DNA of 64,000 nt from Halomicrobium sp. LC1Hm (GCF_009617995.1 NZ_CP044129.1:2790001-2854000); one strand, 5' to 3'. Positions 45,901-54,289 are shown, counted from the first letter of the stretch. The notes: generated by a model from the sequence alone, not told the origin. Translations and numbers: made by a program.

Positions 45901-46414
45901 GTCTGAATCACCAGTGAAAGCCTACCTCACCATCACAGTGATCATCAAAAAGGGTTGTGGCGTCGTCCCACGTATCACACAAACAAAACATAAATAAAGG
46001 TCTATCTCTCGGGAACGATGGTGTGTACAACAAATGCACTTGTACCCAATTAGGTTAACAGTGGTCAGATACCAACTACGGCAACAACACTATAGTTGTT
46101 TGATACATTACACGGTCGATTCGACCATTTAGCTCCAGTAGGCCGCTCCTGTCGAGGATATAGAGGCGACCACCGGAGAGCGACGGCGAGATAGCGTCGC
46201 CGTGAAAGATCGATCGTTAAGAGATATCCCGCTTCGTTTAACGACTCAGTTCTCTCCCACGTGAACGAGTGGTGAGGCCCGTACTACTGGCGGCCACCGT
46301 GTCGCGGGATTCGCTCCGCTGCGATGACGAACTGATTCAGGACAATGGCCGACTGGGAAGACGACGGCAATCCGTATCAGAAGGATATTTGCCGCGGCGT
46401 GCCTAGGACCGCCG
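45901..46414. other. AT-rich intergenic promoter region of the peptide transporter and the peroxidase gene
   Basis: This 514-base gap between divergent genes has no credible reading frame. It is much richer in A and T than its surroundings between about 45940 and 46140. It holds the oppA TATA element, two 6-base inverted repeats (GTACAA/TTGTAC at 46025 and 46040; CAACTA/TAGTTG at 46073 and 46093), GGTCGATTCGACC near 46115, and a TATA-like GATATTT (46384-46390) 25-31 bases before the peroxidase ATG. The inverted repeats may be regulator sites. Confidence 0.6.
45989..45999 (-). promoter_or_regulatory. TATA box of the peptide transporter operon
   Basis: The minus-strand CTTTATTTATG is the strongest TATA-like sequence in this part of the window, about 90 bases before the oppA start. 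Confidence 0.65.
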
Positions 46415-47677
46415 ATGCAACCCACCCAGCGCGGTGTCTCACGGCGCGAGTTCGTCAAGGCGGCCGTGGCCATCGGCGGGTCGGCCGCGCTGTCGGCCTG
46501 TCTCGAACGAGAGTCCCCGGATCTGGCGACCGGAGATCCCTCGTCGGTCCCCGACCGCCAGCACGCCTGGAACGAGGCGTTGCCACGAGACGACCACGGA
46601 AACGTCCGGATCCCCCGTCACCACGCCCTCTTGCTCGTCGAGTACAGTGAGAGCGGCGTCCCCGACGACGACGCGCGCGAGACCGTCGAAGCGGCGTTCC
46701 GGTCGCTCGAACGAGCCTACCCGTGGAGCAACGAGGGACTGCTCTTTACCGCGGGCTATTCGCCCGCGTACTTCGACCGATACGACGCCGACCTCGACGG
46801 CGTCGCGCTGCCAGCGCCCACGGCACTGGCCCCGTTCGAAGACCCGGAACTCGACGAACCAGACGCGGTGATACACCTCGCCAGCGACTACGGCAGCGTC
46901 GTCCTGGGGGCCGAACAGGCCCTGATGGGCGAACGCTCGACGCTCAACGGCGTCGACGTGTCCGGCTTCGGCGAGGTCTTCGACCGCGTGGACAAGCGGA
47001 CCGGGTTCGTCGGCGACGGCCTCCCCGCGGAGAACCAGGACGTGGACGGGATTCCGGACGACGAGCCCGTCGACGAGGACGCACCGCTGTTCATGGGCTT
47101 CGAGTCCGGCTTCGAGAAGAACCAGGCCAGCGAGGGCGGCGTCACGATCGAGAGCGGCCCCTTCGCCGGTGGGACGACCCAGCACCTCTCGAAGATCCGG
47201 CTCCACCTCGACCAGTGGTACAATCAGGACAGTCGCTCCCAGCGCGTCGCGAAGATGTTCTGCCCGGCCCACGCGGAGGACGACCGCGTCGAGGGCGTCG
47301 GCGAGAACCTCGGCGACGACAATCAGGTCGGCGACTGCGTCGACGACATCGAGGCCGACGCTGGCAGCCACGGGATCGTCGGTCACGCCCAGAAGAGCGC
47401 CCGCGCACGCGACGAGAACGATACGCCCGTCCTGTTGCGCCGGGACTTCGACTCGACCGACGACGGCGCGGCCGGCGTCCACTTCCTCTCGCTGCAGTCG
47501 TCGATCGCGGACTTCGTCGCGACGCGAGCGGCGATGAACGGCAGCGACGTGAGCGAGGAGTCGAGCGTCGGGACGCGACTCAACAACGGGATCCTCCAGT
47601 ACATGACCGTCCAGCGGCGGGGCAACTACCTCGTCCCGCCGCGCTCGTCGCGTGCGCTGCCACGGCCCAGCCCGTAG
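46415..47677 (+). CDS. Tat-exported DyP-type peroxidase-like protein
   Basis: A 420-residue secreted protein related to dye-decolorising/EfeB-like haem peroxidases. SRREFVKAAVAIGGSAALSAC is a twin-arginine signal with a possible lipobox. The distal motif is GFVGDG (about residues 198-203, for the family's GxxDG). A histidine in VGHAQKSARARD (about 324) is a candidate proximal haem ligand. LLRRDFDSTDDGAAGVHFLSLQ matches the family's C-terminal block. The neighbouring lipoprotein is P19-like, so the pair probably serves iron uptake as EfeB does with EfeO. CCTAGG between the TATA-like element and the start could be an iron-regulator site; this is speculation. Confidence 0.78.
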   Translation: MQPTQRGVSRREFVKAAVAIGGSAALSACLERESPDLATGDPSSVPDRQHAWNEALPRDDHGNVRIPRHHALLLVEYSESGVPDDDARETVEAAFRSLERAYPWSNEGLLFTAGYSPAYFDRYDADLDGVALPAPTALAPFEDPELDEPDAVIHLASDYGSVVLGAEQALMGERSTLNGVDVSGFGEVFDRVDKRTGFVGDGLPAENQDVDGIPDDEPVDEDAPLFMGFESGFEKNQASEGGVTIESGPFAGGTTQHLSKIRLHLDQWYNQDSRSQRVAKMFCPAHAEDDRVEGVGENLGDDNQVGDCVDDIEADAGSHGIVGHAQKSARARDENDTPVLLRRDFDSTDDGAAGVHFLSLQSSIADFVATRAAMNGSDVSEESSVGTRLNNGILQYMTVQRRGNYLVPPRSSRALPRPSP

Positions 47678-47731
47678 CGTCTTCGACGGTCAGACCACAT
47701 CGCTATAGAGGGACGAGTGCCAAGCGCCGGT

Positions 47732-48784
47732 ATGGACAGATCGCAGTACACGCGTCGATCGCTCCTCGGTGGCGTCGCCGGGCTCGGTGCGACCGCGATG
47801 GCCGGCTGTTCGGGACTCCTCGAAAGCCAGGCCGTCGGCGAGCCGCCAGTCGTCGAGGAACGGCCCAACGCGGTCTACTACCCCACACACGTCGAGGGGA
47901 TGGAGATGATCGGCATGACCGACGCGGGCGACCGTCGGATCGGACTGATGTACTCCTACGCCCACCGGTTCTGGACGATGGACGTGGGCGACACCGCACG
48001 CGTCTCCGCCGGTGACGCCGACGCCCACCTGATGGCGAGCGTCTGGGATCCCGACAGTGGACAGGTGTTGCCCGTCCGGAGCGGGCTCTCGGTCACGATC
48101 GAACAGGACGGCCAGACGGTCGACGAGCGCACCCCCTGGACCATGCTCTCACAGAACATGGGCTTTCACTACGGCGACAACGTCTCGCTCGACGGGAACG
48201 GCACCTACACCGTCACGGTCGAGGCCGGCGGACTCGGGATCGACCGGCTCGGCGCGTTCGCAGATCGCTTCGCAGAGCCGGTCACCGCCGAGTTCGAGTG
48301 GGAGTTCAGCCGGGGCCGGCGCAACGAGATCAGCTTCCAGCAATTGGATGGGGCCGGCGACCCCGGCGCACTCGAACCGATGGAGATGAAGATGCCACTC
48401 TCGGTCGCGCCCGCTCGCGAGGACCTTCCGGGACGGATCGTCGGAACCGGCGAGACCGGCGACGCGACCCTCGTCGTGGCAGTGACCGACCGCGGCGGAG
48501 AGCCGTACCTCGCCGTCGCCCCCCGGACGCCGTACAACCGCTACGTCCTGCCGGCCATGTCGCTGTCCGCGACGCTCACCCGCGAGGGCGAGGCGGTCCT
48601 GGACGACTCGCTGTCGGCCGCGATCGATCCCGAACTCGGCTATCACTACGGGACCGCAGTCGACGGCGTCGACTCCGGCGACGAGCTGACGATCGCCATC
48701 GATTCGGTCCCACAGGTCGCTCGCCACGAGGGCTACGAGACCGCATTCCTCTCGATGCCCGACGTGGAGCTGACCGTCGAGTGA
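47732..48784 (+). CDS. P19/Tp34-like iron-transport lipoprotein
   Basis: A 350-residue exported protein. TRRSLLGGVAGLGATAMAGC is a Tat signal with lipobox. The mature N-terminal part (YYPTHVEGMEMIGMTDAGDRRIGLMYSYAHRFWTM) resembles the P19 family of periplasmic iron-binding proteins, whose metal site uses histidine, methionine and acidic residues. A second similar beta domain fills the C-terminal half (VVAVTDRGGEPYLAVAPRTPYNRYVLPAMS). Its own TATA element (GCTATAGA, 47702-47709) lies 23-30 bases before the ATG, so it is probably transcribed separately from the peroxidase. The stop is the first triplet of a palindromic repeat. Confidence 0.8.
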   Translation: MDRSQYTRRSLLGGVAGLGATAMAGCSGLLESQAVGEPPVVEERPNAVYYPTHVEGMEMIGMTDAGDRRIGLMYSYAHRFWTMDVGDTARVSAGDADAHLMASVWDPDSGQVLPVRSGLSVTIEQDGQTVDERTPWTMLSQNMGFHYGDNVSLDGNGTYTVTVEAGGLGIDRLGAFADRFAEPVTAEFEWEFSRGRRNEISFQQLDGAGDPGALEPMEMKMPLSVAPAREDLPGRIVGTGETGDATLVVAVTDRGGEPYLAVAPRTPYNRYVLPAMSLSATLTREGEAVLDDSLSAAIDPELGYHYGTAVDGVDSGDELTIAIDSVPQVARHEGYETAFLSMPDVELTVE

Positions 48785-48866
48785 TACTGCCAGCTGTACA
48801 TCTGTGAACGATGTCGCCACCTCGGGGTGGCGAAGCTCTTCACGAAGTGACAGCCGGCAGTCTGAG
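48782..48866 (+). repeat. Stop-codon-abutting palindrome, copy 4
   Basis: It starts at the TGA stop of the P19-like gene: TGATACTGCCAGCTGTAC at the left, GACAGCCGGCAGTCTGAG at the right, centre GCCACCTCGGGGTGGC. TGA borders both sides. It has a few point differences from copies 1 and 3, mostly in the arms. Confidence 0.9.
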
Positions 48867-48962
48867 CCACGACCGCCGAGCGCGGTCCGCCCGCCGTTCA
48901 CGACCGCTGTGGTGCGCGTGGAAAAGAAATCGTTATAGGTCGCGGCTTCCGACCGTCGAAGT

Positions 48963-49814
48963 ATGCAACGACGAGCCGCGGCGATTTACTTCGTGTTCTT
49001 CCTCGTCGTCGGTGCGGGGGCGTATGCCTACATCGGCGTCGCCGAGCAGACCAGCCAGCCACAGTACGACCTCGACGGAACGATGGTCGAGAGCAACGAG
49101 ACGGTCGCGATCGGCGAGACCGAGTACACGCTCAGCGCGATCAATCGCGAAGGTGGGAGCCACGGCAGTGGCGGCGAACTGGTCTCTGAGCTGACCTGGA
49201 CCAACGACTCCTACGTCGGCACGGGATCGATCTCGCACAACTCGACGACGGAGTATCAAAACGAGAGCTACCGGGTCCTCGTCGCCAACGAGACCGGCGT
49301 CTCCGAGTTCACGCTGGAGGCACAGCAAAACGTCAGCGCGATCTTGCAGGCCGACCCCGCGGTCGAGAACACCACCGCGACGCGTGACGGGACCGAGTAC
49401 GTCGTCTACCAGAACAACGACACCATCCAGCCACTCGCGGAGTACCTGCCCGAACCCGAGCGCCAGACAGTCTCCGAGGGCGAGACCTTCCCTTACGAGG
49501 GCAACGACGCGACCGTCGCCAACGTCACCACCAGCGAGGTCCGCCTGGAATGGGACAGCTCCGAGGAGAACACCGTCGAGCTCACCGAGGGCGGGAACGT
49601 CACGCTCGCCAACGGCCAGCAGTACTTCGCCAACTACCACGGCGAAGAGTCCGTCTCGGTGGTGCCGGCCAGTCAGTACAGCGAGTACGTCCAGACGAAC
49701 AACGAACTCGATAGCTTCCAGACGCGGCTCAACGGTCTGTGGGGAATCGCGATCATCAGCGGACTCGCCGCACTGACCGTCCTCTCGACGGCGTACCTGC
49801 CCGTCCGGGGCTAA
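48963..49814 (+). CDS. Membrane-anchored protein with large external N-glycosylation-rich domain
   Basis: A 283-residue protein with one helix at each end (AAAIYFVFFLVVGAGAYAYIG and GIAIISGLAALTVLSTAYLP). The domain between them lies outside the cell and carries many N-x-S/T sites (ESNETV, NDSY, NSTTEY, NESY, NETG, NVSA, NTTA, NVTTS). It ends RG directly after the last helix. It is widespread-looking in haloarchaea but I do not know a function. A TATA element GTTATAGG (48931-48938) lies 25-32 bases before the ATG. Confidence 0.78.
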   Translation: MQRRAAAIYFVFFLVVGAGAYAYIGVAEQTSQPQYDLDGTMVESNETVAIGETEYTLSAINREGGSHGSGGELVSELTWTNDSYVGTGSISHNSTTEYQNESYRVLVANETGVSEFTLEAQQNVSAILQADPAVENTTATRDGTEYVVYQNNDTIQPLAEYLPEPERQTVSEGETFPYEGNDATVANVTTSEVRLEWDSSEENTVELTEGGNVTLANGQQYFANYHGEESVSVVPASQYSEYVQTNNELDSFQTRLNGLWGIAIISGLAALTVLSTAYLPVRG

Positions 49815-49926
49815 CGCGTCCGGCCGTCACTCTTTCGTGAGCGCCACGCTCCGAGTATCGAACGCGGGTACAGACGGGTCGCCACCAGTGTGAACAGTCG
49901 CCGCCAGAAGCCGCTTCTCGCTCGCG

Positions 49927-50139
49927 TTACCGCCCGTTCCAGCTGAGCGACGCCAGCGCCACGCCCAGCGCGATCGTCGCCACGACTCCCAGCATCTGTA
50001 GCACCGACACCATCAGACTCCCGTTGGTCGTCCAGGGCGTACCCGCGACAGTTCCGAGTCCGATCAACACGAGCACCACGCCCGTGCCGATCCCGAGCGG
50101 TTCCGCGAGGTCGTCGAATCGCTCCGTGAGTGCGTTCAT
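49927..50139 (-). CDS. Small two-helix membrane protein
   Basis: A 70-residue protein: MNALTERFDDLAEPLGIG, helix GVVLVLIGLGTVAG, short loop, helix VSVLQMLGVVATIALGVALASLSW. The start ATG at 50139 is preferred to an in-frame start at 50271, whose extra part is not protein-like. Length and pattern match small conserved haloarchaeal membrane proteins of unknown function. Confidence 0.65.
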   Translation of the reverse strand: MNALTERFDDLAEPLGIGTGVVLVLIGLGTVAGTPWTTNGSLMVSVLQMLGVVATIALGVALASLSWNGR

Positions 50140-50247
50140 ACTCGCCACCTCGGCACTGACCGTGGTAAATCTCGTGGTTCTCGCACGCGCCGTCGAATCG
50201 CCGACCCGGAGACCACCGCTCGGCGTGTCACTCGCAGCGAACTGCGA

Positions 50248-50333
50248 CGGGTCGGGAGGGACTTGAACCAAAGGAAGAAATGCTCACTCGCTTCGCTCGT
50301 TGTGCGTTCCTTCCAGGGTTCAAGTCCCTCGGT
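50248..50333. repeat. Repeated fragments of the tRNA-Lys 3' half
   Basis: Positions 50248-50269 repeat the 3' end of the adjacent tRNA-Lys (50375-50396) with one mismatch in 22 bases. Positions 50317-50330 are the T-arm sequence again in inverted orientation (GGTTCAAGTCCCTC), so 50255-50275 and 50311-50330 can fold on each other. A fragment of a tRNA 3' end repeated beside the gene is typical of past integration at the tRNA, but no integrase is present. Confidence 0.7.
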
Positions 50334-50374
50334 AGCGCATTTGCTGCTCACGGATTGCTCGCAGCAAAATACTA

Positions 50375-50447
<73 letters not shown>

Positions 50448-50487
50448 TCGAATTGGTGTGGGGGCAGCGAGGGCTAAGGGCTTACGA

Positions 50488-51477
50488 TTACTCGTCGTCG
50501 AATGGGAGTTCGATTTCGTAGCCGACGGCCTCGATAGCGGCGTCGAGCACGCCGTCGACGTTGTCTTCTTCGGTGACGCTCATGTAGTGGTCGGCCTCGA
50601 CATCGCGGGTGAGATCCGCCTTGTTCGCGATCGTCAGGACGGGCGCGTCGAAGCGGTCTTCGAGCGCGTCGCGCAGTTCCAGCTGGACCGCGATCGGGTA
50701 GCCGCAGTTGCCGCTGGGGTCGAGGAAGACGAGCACGGCGTCGGCGAGGTGTTCGACGGCGCTGACGGCCTGAGACTCGATGTCGTTGCGCTCGGCCTCG
50801 GGGCGGTCGAGGAGCCCCGGCGTGTCCACGAGCTGGTAGCGGATGCGGTCGCGTTCGACGTGGCCGACGCGGATCTGTGTCGTCGTGAAGGGGTAGCTGG
50901 CGGTCTCGTTGCGGGCGTTCGTGACGAGGTTGACGAACGACGACTTGCCGACGTTGGGGTAGCCGGCGACGACGATGGTCGGTTCGTCGGGGCGGATATC
51001 AGGCAGCGTCTTCAGGGCGTCGCGGGCGGCGGAGATACCGGCGAGGTCGTCCTCGACTTCCTCGACGATGTCCGCCATCCGGGCGAACGCCTGCTTGCGG
51101 AGCTTGCGGGCGGTGTCGGCGTCGCCGGTCATCCGGCCCTGGTACTCGCTGTGGATGTCCTTGGCCTTGCGAGAGGCCCACTGGACCTCCGAGAGGTGCT
51201 GTCGAAGGGCGTCGATCCCGCCCTCGCCCTCGACGTTGCTCGTGATGATCGCGTCGGCGAGTTCGACGTAGAACGGATCGAGCGTGTCGATGTCGGGCCA
51301 CGCGGTGACGACGTTCTGGAGGTTGTCCGAGACGATGTTCGACGCCGTCTGGAGCATCGACTGCTGGCCCTCGATCCCGGTCTTCGCCTTGCCGGCGCGG
51401 GCAGCCCGAGAGAAGGCCTTGTCGATGACTTCCTCGGCGGTCGGCGTCGTCGGAAGATCCTCGAAGGGATGGCTCAT
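50488..51477 (-). CDS. Nog1-type GTPase
   Basis: A 329-residue GTPase of the NOG1/Obg group, associated with large ribosomal subunit maturation. The helical N-terminal domain (residues 1-150) is followed by the P-loop GYPNVGKSSF, the G2/G3 segments SYPFTTTQIRVGHVE and LVDTPGLLDRP, and the G4 motif NKAD. The start at 51477 gives MSHPFEDLP; an upstream in-frame start adds five residues without support. It is 40 bases from tRNA-Lys. Confidence 0.92.
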   Translation of the reverse strand: MSHPFEDLPTTPTAEEVIDKAFSRAARAGKAKTGIEGQQSMLQTASNIVSDNLQNVVTAWPDIDTLDPFYVELADAIITSNVEGEGGIDALRQHLSEVQWASRKAKDIHSEYQGRMTGDADTARKLRKQAFARMADIVEEVEDDLAGISAARDALKTLPDIRPDEPTIVVAGYPNVGKSSFVNLVTNARNETASYPFTTTQIRVGHVERDRIRYQLVDTPGLLDRPEAERNDIESQAVSAVEHLADAVLVFLDPSGNCGYPIAVQLELRDALEDRFDAPVLTIANKADLTRDVEADHYMSVTEEDNVDGVLDAAIEAVGYEIELPFDDE

Positions 51478-51606
51478 TGGACCGGGATACACGGCCTGCG
51501 CGTAAAAGCACGTTCGTTCGAGGCGCGTCTCGGAGAGTCGGTGCTCAGCACCGTCGAATCTCGGCGTCGAAGCCCTCGGCGGTGCGGCGTCGGGCCGAAG
51601 CCAGCG

Positions 51607-51981
51607 CTACGGTTCCGTGAGCAGGTCACAGTGCCGCCGGAGAGACGACGGCAATTCCTCGGCGTGCTCGTGGAGCAGGTCGACGAGCGCGGCCACCTCC
51701 GCGAACCGCGGTCCGCGTCTGGCACGCAGTGGCTCTCGGTCCCACTCGATCAGGCCAGCCTCGGCCAGCGTCGGCAAGTGTAAGTGTACGAGTTGCCGGT
51801 GTAGCAGGTCCTGGTCGCGTTGTGGCGGCGACGAGTGTGCAGCCTCGGGGAGTGCCAGCGTCTCGTCGGCCCGCGCGTCGGCCAGCGCGATGACGAGTCG
51901 TCGGCGTGGCTCGGCCGCGAGTGCCCGAAGCATCGTATCCCACCGTTCGATCGACCGTCGTCCGTCGACCGGCCCCGTCAT
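51607..51981 (-). CDS. Winged-helix transcriptional regulator (DUF7344-like)
   Basis: A 124-residue protein of the small haloarchaeal HTH type: RWDTMLRALAAEPRRRLVIALADA, then LLHRQLVHLHLPTLAEAGLIEWDRE, which is an ArsR-like DNA-binding fold, and a C-terminal helix. A TATA-like CTTTTGTG (52008-52015) is placed for a leaderless mRNA. It is divergent from the ASCH gene and shares its 110-base promoter region, so it may regulate that gene; this is inference. Confidence 0.78.
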   Translation of the reverse strand: MTGPVDGRRSIERWDTMLRALAAEPRRRLVIALADARADETLALPEAAHSSPPQRDQDLLHRQLVHLHLPTLAEAGLIEWDREPLRARRGPRFAEVAALVDLLHEHAEELPSSLRRHCDLLTEP

Positions 51982-52090
51982 AGTTGCGCGAGAGTTGTAA
52001 TCCACCTCACAAAAGATTTCTGGGCGTAGATTGTCACGAATTGTCGTTCGTTTCGACGCCGCTTTTGTATCGCGTGGGACAACGACGGGT

Positions 52091-52408
52091 ATGGCCGAGA
52101 TCGACGCCGGAGAGATCCTCCCCAACGAGCACGTCCAGCAGATGGCCGCCGACGGGACGGTCACACAGCTGCACCGCGGTCACGCCTACGCCAGCGAGGG
52201 CGACACCTTCGTGATCGACGGCCAGCGCTTCGAAGTGACCGACGTGACCCACCGGACCCTGGGTGACCTGACCGACGAGGACGCACAGCGCGAGGGCTCG
52301 GAGGACCTCGAAGCCTACAAGCGACGCCTCGAACGCGTCCACGACGAGTTCGAGTGGGACCCCGAGAGCGACGTGGTGTGCCATCGGTTCGAACCCGTCG
52401 GAGAGTAG
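52091..52408 (+). CDS. ASCH-domain protein
   Basis: A 105-residue protein with the ASCH (PUA-like) fold. EILPNEHVQQMAADGTVTQLHRG is followed by DTFVIDGQRFEVTDVTHRTLGDLTDEDAQREGS, where the strand and GDLTDEDA element is typical, and the C terminus is DEFEWDPESDVVCHRFEPVGE. Such domains bind RNA or modified nucleotides. A TATA element CTTTTGTA lies 22-29 bases before the ATG at 52091. The TAG stop lies in the first copy of a 55-base repeat. Confidence 0.85.
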   Translation: MAEIDAGEILPNEHVQQMAADGTVTQLHRGHAYASEGDTFVIDGQRFEVTDVTHRTLGDLTDEDAQREGSEDLEAYKRRLERVHDEFEWDPESDVVCHRFEPVGE

Positions 52409-52535
52409 CGAGGGGCAGCCCGAACGAAGTGAGGGCTGGTCCTCGGAACAGACGAACGGGGAGCACAGGACCCGCGAGGAGTAGCGAGGGGCAGCCCGAG
52501 CGAAGTGAGGGCTGGTCCTCGGAACCGACGAACGG
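52405..52535 (+). repeat. Two near-identical 55-base direct repeats (period 76)
   Basis: The sequence beginning GTAGCGAGGGGCAGCCCGA at 52405 recurs at 52481, with two mismatches over 55 bases. Each copy contains the inverted pair CAGCCC/GGGCTG. The first copy includes the stop codon of the ASCH gene. The gap to the SMR gene (52536-52643) holds nothing else recognisable. Confidence 0.85.
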
Positions 52536-52643
52536 CGACCGTCGGGAGCCGTGAGGTAGGGTGGTGCCGACCACAGGACAGCCCTCTCCATACCGAACGC
52601 AAGCAGAACTCATAGCCCGGAGCGCCGTCTACGTCGAAGCGAG

Positions 52644-52967
52644 ATGTCGTGGTACACACTGGTGCTGGCGGGACTGTTCGAGATCGGGTGGGCGATCGGG
52701 CTCGAATACTCCGACGGGCTCTCGAAGCCGGTGCCGACGGTCGCCACCGGGATCGCGCTCGTGATCAGTATGGTCCTGCTGGCGCGTGCCGTCGAGGACC
52801 TCCCGATCGGCACCGCCTACGCCGTCTGGACGGGCATCGGAGCCGTCGGGACGGCCTCGCTGGGGATCGTCCTCTTCGACGAACCGGCCACCCTGCTCAG
52901 GCTGGGGTTCGTCGGCCTGATCGTCGTCGGTATCGTCGGCCTCAACCTCGTCTCGGGCGGCCACTGA
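52644..52967 (+). CDS. Small multidrug resistance (SMR/SugE-like) transporter
   Basis: Four-helix membrane protein of 107 residues. WYTLVLAGLFEIGWAIGLEYSDG carries the essential glutamate of SMR proteins (E13); AYAVWTGIGAVGTASLGIVLFDEP and FVGLIVVGIVGLNLVSG are the family's helices 3 and 4. The GLEYSDG loop points to the SugE/guanidinium-exporter branch rather than EmrE. It may export guanidinium or quaternary ammonium compounds. Confidence 0.88.
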   Translation: MSWYTLVLAGLFEIGWAIGLEYSDGLSKPVPTVATGIALVISMVLLARAVEDLPIGTAYAVWTGIGAVGTASLGIVLFDEPATLLRLGFVGLIVVGIVGLNLVSGGH

Positions 52968-52995
52968 TCGCCGATCGCAGACGGCTGCGAGCGCG

Positions 52996-53295
52996 CTATC
53001 GCCGCTGGGCCAGTTCGTCCCGCAGGTCTTCGACGCCCATATCCTTCATCGCCAGCAGCACGAGCAGGTGATAGACGATGTCGGCGCTCTCGTGGGCGAT
53101 CTCCTCGTGGTCGTCGTCCTTGGCCGCCAGGATCAGTTCCGTCGTCTCCTCGCCCAGTTTTTCGAGGACGGCGTTCTCGCCTTTCTCGTGGGTGAACAGC
53201 GAGGCCGTGTAGGAGTCTTCGGGCAGGTCGGCCTTGCGCTGCTCGATGACGCTGAACAGTTCGTCGAGAATCTCGTCGGCGTCGGCCTCGGTCAT
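52996..53295 (-). CDS. hisE: Phosphoribosyl-ATP pyrophosphatase
   Basis: Second step of histidine biosynthesis, 99 residues. EILDELFSVIEQRK, SYTASLFTHEKGENAVLEKLGEE and ESADIVYHLLVLLAMKDM are the MazG-like helices with the metal-binding E-x-x-E and D residues of HisE. It is stand-alone, not fused to HisI. The start ATG at 53295 has no strong ribosome-binding site. Other his genes are not in the window. Confidence 0.93.
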   Translation of the reverse strand: MTEADADEILDELFSVIEQRKADLPEDSYTASLFTHEKGENAVLEKLGEETTELILAAKDDDHEEIAHESADIVYHLLVLLAMKDMGVEDLRDELAQRR

Positions 53296-53337
53296 ACGTC
53301 AGTGGGCGTGGCGGCGGGCCTTGAGCGCATCGCTCCA

Positions 53338-53535
53338 TCACTCCGCTCGTTGGTCGTTCATGACGTAGTAGTACCCCGAGAGCGCACCGTAGTACAGGAG
53401 GCCGGCGATGATCGGGAACAATACGAACGAAAACCAGTAGTTCGGGAGCAGGTCTCCAAAAAGTACTGCCGAGATCAGCAACGAAGCAAAAAACAGGACG
53501 ACGCTCGTGCCGAGAGAGGGGGTTTCGGTCGCCAC
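53338..53535 (-). CDS. Small two-helix membrane protein
   Basis: A 65-residue protein with two helices, SVVLFFASLLISAVLFGDLL and YWFSFVLFPIIAGLLYYGAL, and a charged C terminus (NDQRAE). Small conserved membrane proteins of this type are common in haloarchaea. It is separated from hisE by 42 bases on the same strand, so co-transcription is possible. Function unknown. Confidence 0.65.
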   Translation of the reverse strand: MATETPSLGTSVVLFFASLLISAVLFGDLLPNYWFSFVLFPIIAGLLYYGALSGYYYVMNDQRAE

Positions 53536-53590
53536 GGGATGAGTGTACCGAGGTAGGTGTCAAAAATACGTCGGATCGAAGGGTCGCCAC

Positions 53591-54184
53591 CTACACCTCA
53601 ACGGTCTCGAAGAACGCCAGATCGTGAATCCGGGGGTCCTCGGTCAGTTCGGGGTGGAAGGAGGTGCCGACGACGGGGCCCTGTTTGACTGCCACCGGAC
53701 GGCCGTCCCACTCGGCCAGCACCTCGACGCCCTCGCTCACATCGTCGATGACGGGTGCGCGGATGAACACCGCCGGGAAGGGGTCGTCGAGGCCAGCCAC
53801 GTCGAGGGGAGCTTCGAAGCTGTCTTTCTGGCGGCCAAAGGCATTGCGCTCGACGGTCACGTCGAGCAGATCGAGTTCGTCGACGCGGTCGTCCTGGGGG
53901 TCCGTCGAGGCGACGATCAGGCCGGCACAGGTCGCCAGCACGGGCTTGCCGGCGTCGACGTGGGTCTGTATCTCGGCGGCGATCCCCTCGTCGTGGAGCA
54001 GGCGGGAGATCGTCGTCGACTCCCCGCCCGGCAGCAGCAACACGTCGCACTCCGGGACGGTGCCCGAGTGGCGGATCTCGTGGATCTCGGCGTCCTCGCC
54101 GTGGGCTCGTGCGGCCCGCTCGATGGCGGTCGCGTGCTCGGAAACGTCGCCCTGGACGGCGATCACGCCAGCGGTCAGCGTCAT
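53591..54184 (-). CDS. pdxT: Pyridoxal 5'-phosphate synthase glutaminase subunit
   Basis: Glutaminase of 197 residues that feeds ammonia to PdxS. GVIAVQGDVSEHATAIERA, LLLPGGESTTISRLL, CAGLIVAS (nucleophile cysteine, near residue 86), the substrate block NAFGRQKDSFEAPLDV, and the C-terminal catalytic histidine/glutamate in GTSFHPELTED are all PdxT features. In place of the usual CAGLILLA text it has CAGLIVAST. The start at 54184 matches family N termini. PdxS is not in the window. Confidence 0.94.
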   Translation of the reverse strand: MTLTAGVIAVQGDVSEHATAIERAARAHGEDAEIHEIRHSGTVPECDVLLLPGGESTTISRLLHDEGIAAEIQTHVDAGKPVLATCAGLIVASTDPQDDRVDELDLLDVTVERNAFGRQKDSFEAPLDVAGLDDPFPAVFIRAPVIDDVSEGVEVLAEWDGRPVAVKQGPVVGTSFHPELTEDPRIHDLAFFETVEV

Positions 54185-54289
54185 GGCCGCCCGTAGGCGA
54201 TTGGGGGCGAAAAAGCTCTCGTTGTCGTGAGCGAGCGAACACACGAGAACGAGGAGCCAACGCCGGAACAGACCGAGTTCGATCCCGGA

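Noticed and set aside
46246-46473. Frame of 75 codons in the oppA upstream region
   Set aside because: It overlaps the start of the peroxidase gene on the other strand and an AT-rich promoter, with no protein-like features.
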